Part shown: positions 34,685 through 40,867 of the stretch, one piece after another | Layout: every line of letters begins with the position of its first letter | Position numbering within the stretch: the stretch's first letter is position 1 | Notes under the pieces: model-generated | What the model was told of the DNA's origin: nothing | What the model saw: the letters and a program-made list of their open reading frames with translations, nothing else | Databases searched by the model: none | Program-made: the position numbers and the translations under genes | DNA from: Macellibacteroides fermentans | GTDB taxonomy: Bacteria > Bacteroidota > Bacteroidia > Bacteroidales > Tannerellaceae | Direction of reading: 5' to 3' | DNA length: 64,000 nucleotides | Assembly (NCBI RefSeq): GCF_013409575.1 | Contig: NZ_JACCCY010000003.1 | Location: 124,001-188,000, forward strand

Positions 34685-34802
34685 CATAAATCAGACTTAG
34701 AATTTTGCTTGAAGACATAAAAAAAGCACCTACAAATTAATGTAAGTGCTTGATTTTCAGTTAGTCGGGGTGAGACGATTCGAACGTCCGACCACGCGCC
34801 CC
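34685..34802 (-). repeat. Left 118-bp direct repeat (attL-like) with tRNA-Pro 3' fragment
   Basis: Matches 39610-39727 with four substitutions and no gaps. Its inner 38 bp (34765-34802) equal the 3' end of tRNA-Pro, from the discriminator base through the T arm to the anticodon stem, without change. It also copies the tRNA terminator hairpin (34725-34750). This marks one end of the island integrated at tRNA-Pro. Confidence 0.85.
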
Positions 34803-34882
34803 AAAGAATCAAAGAAAGTCGTTGAGTCTATGTTGCATTTATTTGACATTCTGTTAAATACGAAATTTCACCTATTTCAACA

Positions 34883-35109
34883 TTGGAACCTATTTTTATA
34901 CCTGTCGGCATTGAGTTGAATTTGACTACCAATGTTGCCATTCTCTATCTATACACCTACGAAACAGTAATATCGCAACGAATAAAATTTCACAAATTCT
35001 CGGACATGGAAACGCAAAAACAACCGAAGTGTATTTGGATAGGTTCGGGAATAGAGTTATTAACGAGGTTGTTAGAGTAGTATTACTAGTGCATAATTGT
35101 GTCACATAA
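34883..35109 (+). pseudogene. Tyrosine recombinase remnant, frameshifted C-terminal part
   Basis: The first frame reads PVGIELNLTTNVA; the next base frame continues HSLSIHLRNSNIATNKISQI, then LGHGNAKTTEVYLDRFGN to TAA at 35107. This is the catalytic C-terminus of a phage-type integrase with the conserved LGH and the nucleophile Tyr in VYLDRF. A 4-nt loss near 34938 removes the catalytic Arg codon expected before HS and shifts the frame. The N-terminal two thirds is missing. It lies just inside the left att-like repeat, the usual integrase position, so the island has lost its own means of excision. Confidence 0.75.
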
Positions 35110-35111
35110 TT

Positions 35112-36287
35112 TTATTTCGCATTCATTTTAAGTTTAATAAACGCTCTCATCATAGGATTTTTAAATGTATAACGAGAACTTCTGCCCTTGCCCAATTTTG
35201 TCAATATTTCTGCTCTATTCTTTTTTGTGAGTTCATTAATGCAATAATGCAGATTTGAATTATTAGATGCTTTTTGTGTGATTTTATTATATTCTTTAAC
35301 AATATCACTGATTGTGAATGAATTGAATTCATCTAATTCTGAATTAGCACAAGCATATAAAATATTCTTCCATTTGCCGTTATTGCTTGATGATAAAATA
35401 GCTGCCCTAAAAGTTATTCGTAATTGTTCAGAAGTATTTTCAATACCTTTATTTATGGCAATATTTAAATATGGTTCGGAAAAATAGTTTTTATCATTTT
35501 CTATTAATTCTAAGCACCCATATTTGCATAATAAATGAATATAATGCGGAAATCCTGAAGAAAATTCTATTATTTTTTCTTGAATACTCTTATCTATTTT
35601 TATATCTAGAAGTTTTAATCCATTGACTATTATCTCTTCACACTCTTCCTTTTTCATTCGCGGCATCTTTACTTGCTTTAGGCATCGTTCCAGTGATTGA
35701 TGGCTTCCTATTAGATCTTCTACACTTTCCGCTATCCCCACCAATATAACCGTTGTATTAATGTTATTATCGGATAGTGATTTTATTAGATCTGCAAAAA
35801 AATATTTGGTATTTAAATCATCTATATTATCAAATTCATCAAATATAAACATCAATTTGTAATCATTTCCAAGGTTATTAAGTATGTCAACAATTTGATT
35901 CGTTTTCAAGTCTGTATATGATGAAATTAGGCTTTTCATTGATACCATTTTGCTCTTATTTTGCGCATTAAAGCCTATGCCACTTGTTGTTTGAGAGTAC
36001 TGTATCTTATCAAATGCATCTTCCCAAAGAGAACGAAATGTATGTCTTCTATCACATGTGATTTTTACCGGATAAATATTAGTGTAAGATTTATACATTA
36101 TATTTGCTAAGGAAGTTTTTCCCACTCCTCTCTCACCATATAAAATTGCATGCTGTCCTTTCTCATTTATGGCTTCAATAACTTTCATGAGTTGATTCAT
36201 TCTTCCAAAAAAGAAATCTTTTTCTTGAATTGGCTGTGTCGGGGAAAAAGCCTGATTTAAAATAGCCTTTCTTTGTGCCTTATCCAT
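35112..36287 (-). CDS. ORC/Cdc6-like AAA ATPase with winged-helix tail (island cargo)
   Basis: A 391-residue ATP-binding protein. Residues about 26-36 (DFFFGRMNQLM) precede Walker A GERGVGKTS (about 50-58); Walker B is LMFIFDEFDN (about 144-153), sensor 1 TTVILVGIAES, and a lid helical region covers 215-290. The C-terminus (about 305-385, ending RSSRYTFKNPMMRAFI) has winged-helix character as in Orc1/Cdc6 and STAND-type regulators. It is the last gene of a four-gene operon, 11 bases after the SecB-like gene. It probably senses or signals, or binds DNA; the exact role is unknown. No effector domain is visible. Confidence 0.75.
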   Translation of the reverse strand: MDKAQRKAILNQAFSPTQPIQEKDFFFGRMNQLMKVIEAINEKGQHAILYGERGVGKTSLANIMYKSYTNIYPVKITCDRRHTFRSLWEDAFDKIQYSQTTSGIGFNAQNKSKMVSMKSLISSYTDLKTNQIVDILNNLGNDYKLMFIFDEFDNIDDLNTKYFFADLIKSLSDNNINTTVILVGIAESVEDLIGSHQSLERCLKQVKMPRMKKEECEEIIVNGLKLLDIKIDKSIQEKIIEFSSGFPHYIHLLCKYGCLELIENDKNYFSEPYLNIAINKGIENTSEQLRITFRAAILSSSNNGKWKNILYACANSELDEFNSFTISDIVKEYNKITQKASNNSNLHYCINELTKKNRAEILTKLGKGRSSRYTFKNPMMRAFIKLKMNAK

Positions 36288-36298
36288 ACTTTAATCTT

Positions 36299-36751
36299 TT
36301 ATTGATCTGTAGGGGTTAACTCATTCATTGAAATCATAGGTAATGGGTAATCAGAAAGAGAACTAGAACCTGTCCTTGAAAAGATAATTCCACGCATTGT
36401 TCCTATTGCTACATTTATTAAGGTTGGCAAAAAGTCTACTTCTAACGCAAACGATGTGCTACTTTGTACTTTGATAAGCTTTTTTAGTTCCTTAATGTGA
36501 AATGTAAAACGGTTTTCCGCCTCTAATATTGGATTGTCTTTTTCTTCATAAATAATGGAAATATTTATGTAAAACAAATCTTCTTCTAATTCATATGATA
36601 AAAAGTATTTGACGATTACGTTGTATGGCAATTTATCTTCTTTCAAGCTTTCCTGATTACACTTAAAATCTAAATTATAATAAAATTTACAATCCTGGAT
36701 CTTCTTTAAACTAATGCTAATTTCTTTAAAATCAGATTTTTTATTTTTCAT
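36299..36751 (-). CDS. SecB-like chaperone of a toxin-antitoxin-chaperone module
   Basis: A 150-residue protein. The pattern matches the SecB fold: beta strands (VIVKYFLSYELEEDLFYINI, NRFTFHIKEL), then the hallmark helix VDFLPTLINVAIGTMRGIIF and a C-terminal Pro-rich turn (DYPLPMISMNEL), equivalent to the final helix and FPxLxLxPVNF region of SecB. Bacteroidetes generally lack a housekeeping SecB of the proteobacterial type, and stand-alone SecB-like proteins beside XRE antitoxins act as chaperones that stabilise the antitoxin (TAC systems such as Rv1955-1957). It lies 14 bases after the XRE gene. The assignment rests on pattern, not alignment. Confidence 0.65.
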   Translation of the reverse strand: MKNKKSDFKEISISLKKIQDCKFYYNLDFKCNQESLKEDKLPYNVIVKYFLSYELEEDLFYINISIIYEEKDNPILEAENRFTFHIKELKKLIKVQSSTSFALEVDFLPTLINVAIGTMRGIIFSRTGSSSLSDYPLPMISMNELTPTDQ

Positions 36752-36765
36752 ATTTCAAAAAATTA

Positions 36766-37299
36766 CTAAAATACAATACTTATAGTAGGACTTTCTTTTG
36801 AACTCTCAAAATTAGTTGTGCAAGCTAATTTATAGATAGTTGTACTGTCTACTTTTTTTATAGCTATTTTCTTTTCGGAGCCAACAAGCCCAATATGATC
36901 TTCGTTTTTGTATATTGATTTTTCAGGAAGAGTCTGCAACTTGATGTTAAAGAATCTTTCATTAGATGATTTATTATACAAACATTCAAAATCACTTATA
37001 GCCTGTTTTATTTCTACTAAAGATTTTGTTTTTGTTGGTATGTAAAAAATCTTAGTATCAAGAACAACACTTATTTTTGCAATCGTTTCTATTGTAAAAT
37101 TATGAGTTCCTTTTAACCACTTGCTAACCTCTGATTCTCTTTTCCCTAAAAGTTGAGCTAGCCGTTTTTGAGAGATGTTATTTTCTTCTAAAACATCTCT
37201 AATCCTATCTGAAATATCAAATGACAACGAAACAAATTCCTCTATATCTTTTGGTATTTCCTTCAATCTATTTTCGAGCAAATTTCCTTTTCCGTTCAT
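36766..37299 (-). CDS. XRE-family antitoxin with C-terminal extension (HigA-like)
   Basis: A 177-residue protein. The HTH domain lies at about residues 35-90, with ISQKRLAQLLGKRESEVSKW and NFTIETIAKISVVLD. The N-terminal helix (ENRLKEIPKDIEEFVSLSFD) is typical of antitoxins in this gene neighbourhood. The roughly 85-residue tail after the HTH has no recognised domain and ends hydrophobic (SPTISIVF). In TAC systems such a tail is the chaperone-addiction segment that needs SecB to fold. Its ATG overlaps the toxin stop codon (ATGA), so translation is coupled. It probably represses the operon. Confidence 0.75.
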   Translation of the reverse strand: MNGKGNLLENRLKEIPKDIEEFVSLSFDISDRIRDVLEENNISQKRLAQLLGKRESEVSKWLKGTHNFTIETIAKISVVLDTKIFYIPTKTKSLVEIKQAISDFECLYNKSSNERFFNIKLQTLPEKSIYKNEDHIGLVGSEKKIAIKKVDSTTIYKLACTTNFESSKESPTISIVF

Positions 37300-37763
37300 T
37301 TTATATTAAATTTTAGACGTCCATTTATATTTTTATTCACAATTGTAGTAGTGCGATCTTTTAGGGATTGAGTGAGCTTTTCTTGAAGTTTCTTTAATTG
37401 TTCAACATATTGAGATAATATAGGACACTCTTGCCATTTTTTCACTTGCTTAACATCTCCATTCCCAATAACTAAAATTGAATCTGAGACGCGAATACAG
37501 TAAAGTCTCAATCTATTTCCTTCTATAGGTATAGCACCAATACCATCAGCATATGACCCTTCCGGTCTAAAATAACGCTCTAATGCCCCGTTAGATATTA
37601 TTTTTTTTATCGCAGCTAATATTATATTTATATCTTTCTCATATGTTGAACCAGGAGGGAATTTTTCTAAAAACTTTTCTATCTCAAGTTTCTCTCCATT
37701 CGTTCTAATAGAGTAAATATTGACATTTTCATTTTCTAAATACAGCTCAAGTTCACACTCCAC
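37296..37763 (-). CDS. Putative HigB/RelE-like toxin of the TAC operon
   Basis: First gene of the operon; about 155 residues. The core GALERYFRPEGSYADGIGAI, then NRLRLYCIRVSDSILVIGNG and DVKQVKKWQE, resembles the RelE/HigB (Gp49-like) barrel in which a basic strand pair precedes a short lysine-rich strand. RelE-fold toxins cleave ribosome-bound mRNA; that activity is inference here. The frame extends up to a TTG at 37793, but that codon lies inside the -7 box TATCTTTG, so GTG at 37763 (VECELELYLEN) is preferred. Gene order toxin-antitoxin-chaperone is that of known TAC loci. Confidence 0.6.
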   Translation of the reverse strand: MECELELYLENENVNIYSIRTNGEKLEIEKFLEKFPPGSTYEKDINIILAAIKKIISNGALERYFRPEGSYADGIGAIPIEGNRLRLYCIRVSDSILVIGNGDVKQVKKWQECPILSQYVEQLKKLQEKLTQSLKDRTTTIVNKNINGRLKFNIK

Positions 37764-37790
37764 AACTTTACTTTTAAGTGATTTTCCCCG

Positions 37791-37854
37791 CAAAGATAAA
37801 GATGTTTTTTTTAAAAAACAATTATTTCTTGCAATAAGTTCACCTTTGAGTGAA
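37791..37854 (-). promoter_or_regulatory. TAC operon promoter and palindromic operator candidate
   Basis: On the minus strand -7 TATCTTTG is at 37798-37791 and a -33-like TTGTTT starts at 37821. Upstream lies the palindrome TTCAC-N6-GTGAA (37839-37854), a fitting site for the XRE antitoxin. If so, the operon represses itself. Confidence 0.5.
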
Positions 37855-37896
37855 TAATCAACATTAAATTATTGCTAAATTGCGAATTTCATGTAG

Positions 37897-38150
37897 GATT
37901 TCGTATCTTTACAACAGAAAACAAGCGGATATATTCAAAAAAGATATATTAATATTGCGTTCACAGCTAATACTTTAGCAGAAAACTGGCATTTTTAAAA
38001 GACAAACAAGATGAGATGTACAATGCTCGAATCGTTTTGGCACGGACTTACTTATTTCGTTTGCCGAGTATGCCATTACCTCTGCTACGTATGGGTGAGT
38101 TCCCCGTACCATTCTTTTTGTTGGTGCTTTGTGAATGCTCAAAGAACTGA
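37897..38150 (+). pseudogene. Small two-frame ORF region upstream of the ISAon1 element
   Basis: One frame (37897-37998) encodes QQKTSGYIQKRYINIAFTAN then TLAENWHF; the overlapping -1 frame continues LKDKQDEMYNARIVLARTYL, RLPSMPLPLLRMGEFPVPFF and ends CECSKN at 38150. The frames meet at TTTTTAAAAG. A promoter-like TATCTTTA is at 37904-37911. This may be a frameshifted small gene, or two small ORFs; an ATG at 38016 would give a 44-residue peptide. I do not recognise a function. Confidence 0.35.
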
Positions 38151-38223
38151 TAAAATTGGATCACCGACAAAAGTTGGGTCTAAAATTAAAATGATTTATC
38201 TTTGTGTTCCTAAATAAGATTAA

Positions 38224-38601
38224 ATGGATAAGGATCTCAACCAATCATTATTAGAGTTAATATTACCCGAAGGGATACTAGAATACTTTACTATAGTAGG
38301 CTTTGATAAAGGGAATAGTGGAAAGTATGTATATGATAAAACTCTGACCATTTATCTGGAAGAGAAAAACCAGATTCCAACGGAATACAAATATTATAAA
38401 TACAAGGCAAGTGGTTTCATGGAGCCGCGTCTGATAAATGATTATCCCATACGGAATATGTTAGTTACCTTAAGTGTGAAAAGACGTCGATGGGATGTTG
38501 AAATAGAAGGGGAAGTTAAAAAGGTAAGCAGGGATTGGAATGTCATTGCACAGGGTACTCGCATGAGCGCAGAGTATGCTGCTTTTTTTAAAAGAAATTA
38601 G
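38224..38601 (+). CDS. ISAon1-type transposase, N-terminal ORF
   Basis: A 125-residue protein (LLELILPEGILEYFTIVGFD, later FMEPRLINDYPIRNM and RRRWDVEIEGEV) matching the small upstream ORF of ISAon1-type elements. It ends YAAFFKRN at TAG. The run of seven T and four A at 38583-38593, just before the stop, is a likely frameshift site linking it to the catalytic ORF. Confidence 0.8.
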   Translation: MDKDLNQSLLELILPEGILEYFTIVGFDKGNSGKYVYDKTLTIYLEEKNQIPTEYKYYKYKASGFMEPRLINDYPIRNMLVTLSVKRRRWDVEIEGEVKKVSRDWNVIAQGTRMSAEYAAFFKRN

Positions 38602-39587
38602 TCGATACTAACGCCATCAGTTGTCAAAGCCTTGAGACCTACCTGGGGGTTAACGGACGTAACTTTCAGCGACAACATAAAGAAAAGCTAAGTAATTTTC
38701 GCTATTGGAGCCAAGGAGCACATGCCGAAAGATACGTTGTTTATCCTAAGAACCTGGGAGCTTACCTGACCATTGATGAGACATCACTCTCGAATGGTGA
38801 GCTTTATACCATCATCACCAATAAAGCCAGAAGAGGGAAGAAAGGTTCAATTGTTGGCATATTTGAAGGAACCGAGTCCAATGAGATCATCAAACTTATA
38901 CATAAGCATTATCCAGAACAACGACGCAAAATAGTCCGTGAAGTGACACTGGATATGGCTGCCAATATGAATCTGATTGTCAAAAAATGCTTTCCAGAGG
39001 CTAAACGGGTAACAGATCGTTTTCATGTGCAGAAGCTGGCTTATGAAGCTGTACAGGATATCCGGATTAAGCATCGGTGGGAAACATTGGACGAAGAAAA
39101 TACCGCTCACAAAGAAGCCAAAGAAAAGGGTATTGAGTATCAACCAGAGGTATTGGCAAATGGAGATACCCGAAAACAATTGCTGGCCAGAAGCCGGTAC
39201 CTGTTATTTAAACCGGAGGAAAAATGGACCTTATCACAATGGCATAGAGCACATATATTATTTGAACTCTATCCTGATATCAAGAAAGCTTACGAACTAT
39301 CTTACGGTCTTTGCAAGATCTATAACCGTCAAATATCTCCTAACGTGGCCAGAGCAAAACTTGCAGAATGGTTCAACCAGGTAGAAGAAGTGGGATTTGA
39401 TGCATTCTCTACAGTGAAAAGAACGTTTGAAAAACATTATAATACCATTGTAAACTACTTTCAATCCAGAAGTACAAATGCAGCTGCTGAATCGTTTAAT
39501 GCAAAGATAAAAGAGTTCAGAAGACAGTTTAGAGGTGTAACGGACATTAAATTCTTCCTATACAGATTATGCAAAATTTATGCTTAG
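38592..39587 (+). CDS. ISAon1-type transposase, catalytic ORF (likely by -1 frameshift)
   Basis: An open frame of 331 codons with no convincing initiator. DDE residues: Asp in YLTIDETSLSNGELYTI, Asp in VTLDMAANMNLIVKKCF with the DRFHVQKL block, and Glu in STNAAAESFNAKIKEFRRQF, the ISL3-type core. It overlaps the upstream ORF by 10 bases. A TAA at 38589 in this frame means a slip must occur within the A run (AAAAG); the first in-frame ATG (38943) would omit the first Asp. Intact otherwise. Confidence 0.75.
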   Translation, partial: KKLVDTNAISCQSLETYLGVNGRNFQRQHKEKLSNFRYWSQGAHAERYVVYPKNLGAYLTIDETSLSNGELYTIITNKARRGKKGSIVGIFEGTESNEIIKLIHKHYPEQRRKIVREVTLDMAANMNLIVKKCFPEAKRVTDRFHVQKLAYEAVQDIRIKHRWETLDEENTAHKEAKEKGIEYQPEVLANGDTRKQLLARSRYLLFKPEEKWTLSQWHRAHILFELYPDIKKAYELSYGLCKIYNRQISPNVARAKLAEWFNQVEEVGFDAFSTVKRTFEKHYNTIVNYFQSRSTNAAAESFNAKIKEFRRQFRGVTDIKFFLYRLCKIYA

Positions 39588-39609
39588 ACCCAGAATTTGG
39601 TAGTGATCC

Positions 39610-39727
39610 CATAAATCGGACTTAGAATTTTGCTTGAAGGCATAAAAAAAGCACCTACAATTTAATGTAAGTGCTTAATTTTCAGTTAGTCGGGGTGAGA
39701 CGATTCGAACGTCCGACCACGCGCCCC
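39610..39727 (-). repeat. Right 118-bp direct repeat (attR-like) in and after tRNA-Pro
   Basis: Partner of 34685-34802. It covers the 3' 38 bp of the intact tRNA-Pro gene, its terminator and 35 further bases. Four substitutions distinguish the copies, all outside the tRNA part. Confidence 0.85.
39650..39675 (-). terminator. Intrinsic terminator of tRNA-Pro
   Basis: On the minus strand AGCACTTACA pairs with TGTAGGTGCT (one G-U) around a 6-base loop, followed by seven Ts. A copy lies at 34725-34750 in the left repeat. Confidence 0.75.
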
Positions 39728-39764
39728 CCAGACGCGTACTCTAACCGGGCTGAGCTACACCCCG
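39690..39764 (-). tRNA. tRNA-Pro(GGG)
   Basis: A 75-nt cloverleaf: acceptor CGGGGTG/CACCCCG with A73, D stem GCTC/GAGT, anticodon stem CGCGT/GCGCG around loop CTGGGGG (anticodon GGG), T arm GGACG-TTCGAAT-CGTCT. CCA is not encoded. Its 3' part is duplicated at the far end of the neighbouring island, showing it was the integration target and was restored. Confidence 0.93.
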
Positions 39765-39800
39765 AGTAATCTTTACGGGTGCAAAAGTAGTGGTTTTTTA

Positions 39801-40862
39801 TTAAATGCCAAAACTTTCGCGGTAAAAATCGAACGACTCAAGTACTTTTTCTTTTGTTACCGATTGATTGATCTGAACCTCACCTACTTGAGAAAGCAGG
39901 GTGAAATTAATAATACCTCCTTCATTTTTCTTATCGTGCGTCATAAGCTCGTACAAAGCCTCGTAATCGTCGCAATTAAAGAAAAACGGGGGATAATATT
40001 TCTTCAGATAATATACCACCTGCGATAGGTTTTCCATGGGGAAACCACACTTTTTGTAAGACAGATATAGCTCGCTTACCAAACCGGCGGCAACGGCATG
40101 TCCGTGCAATACGGGTCTTCCCTTTCTGAAAGATAAACTTTCGTAAGCGTGACCAACGGTATGTCCCAGATTAAGGGCCTTGCGTATGCCCATCTCTTTA
40201 GGATCTTCCTCCACAATCCGCTCCTTTACAGCTACGGATTGAGCTACCATCTGATTCAGCAGGGTATAGTCTACCAGGTCCAGATCAAATGAGAGGATGG
40301 CATGATAGGTTTCCATGTTGCTAATTAATGCATGCTTCACCATCTCGGCATAACCCGAAAGCAGGTTGTCCCGGTCTAACGTCTTCAGAAAAGACGAATC
40401 GATCAGCACGCACAACGGAGGATAAAAAGAGCCTATCTCATTTTTAAGTCCGTTAAAATTTATACCGGTCTTCCCTCCTACTGCGGCATCCACGGAAGCC
40501 ATCAGTGTAGTTGGCACATTTACAGAATGTATTCCGCGTTTAAATGTAGCAGCCACAAAACCACCCATATCGGTGATCATGCCGCCTCCCACATTTAACA
40601 GCAGCGAGTTTCTGGATGCACCTTCGTTGCAAAGGCGCATCCAGATTGCTGTTACCTGTTCAATATTTTTATTGGTATCTCCGGCCTCTACCGTAATGAC
40701 CGGCGCTCCCTGCAATTGGGGAACCTCCTTCAGCATCGGCAAACAGAGTTCCAATGTATTGGAATCTGTAAGCACGAATAGTTTGTCATACTTTACCGAC
40801 TGGAGAAAATTCTGTAACTCCGACTGTAAGTTTTTACATATTATTACGTTCTGAGCCGCCAT
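39801..40862 (-). CDS. aroB: 3-dehydroquinate synthase
   Basis: A 353-residue NAD- and metal-dependent enzyme of the shikimate pathway (DAHP to 3-dehydroquinate). Family segments include GGGMITDMGGFVAATFKRGI (NAD site), PTTLMASVDAAVGGKTGINF, AEMVKHALI with the metal-binding Glu, and the metal His residues in LNLGHTVGHAYE and LHGHAVAAGL. It follows alaS by 5 bases on the same strand, an unusual functional pairing but clearly co-transcribed. Confidence 0.93.
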   Translation of the reverse strand: MAAQNVIICKNLQSELQNFLQSVKYDKLFVLTDSNTLELCLPMLKEVPQLQGAPVITVEAGDTNKNIEQVTAIWMRLCNEGASRNSLLLNVGGGMITDMGGFVAATFKRGIHSVNVPTTLMASVDAAVGGKTGINFNGLKNEIGSFYPPLCVLIDSSFLKTLDRDNLLSGYAEMVKHALISNMETYHAILSFDLDLVDYTLLNQMVAQSVAVKERIVEEDPKEMGIRKALNLGHTVGHAYESLSFRKGRPVLHGHAVAAGLVSELYLSYKKCGFPMENLSQVVYYLKKYYPPFFFNCDDYEALYELMTHDKKNEGGIINFTLLSQVGEVQINQSVTKEKVLESFDFYRESFGI

Positions 40863-40867
40863 AGTTC

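Larger units (their letters stand above)
38158..39609 (+). mobile_element. ISAon1-type (ISL3-related) element
   Basis: Inverted ends GGATCACCGACAAAAGTTGG (38158) and the complement of GGATCACTACCAAATTCTGG (ending 39609) match at most positions. It encodes an N-terminal ORF and a transposase ORF in the -1 frame. No clean target duplication is found; ATAAA occurs near both ends. The right end abuts the right 118-bp island repeat, so it entered exactly at or formed the edge of that repeat. Confidence 0.75.

Noticed and set aside
34570-34812. 80-codon minus-strand open frame across the 11-bp repeats and tRNA fragment.
   Set aside because: It is built from repeat DNA and the tRNA copy; not a real gene.
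35112-36287. IstB or DnaC-like helper of a transposon.
   Set aside because: It is not beside a transposase gene of its own, and its C-terminus is Orc1/Cdc6-like; it is tightly coupled to the TAC genes.
38011-38217. 68-codon open frame rich in Cys, His and Trp.
   Set aside because: It overlaps the better -1 frame (38016-38150) and crosses into the ISAon1 inverted repeat.
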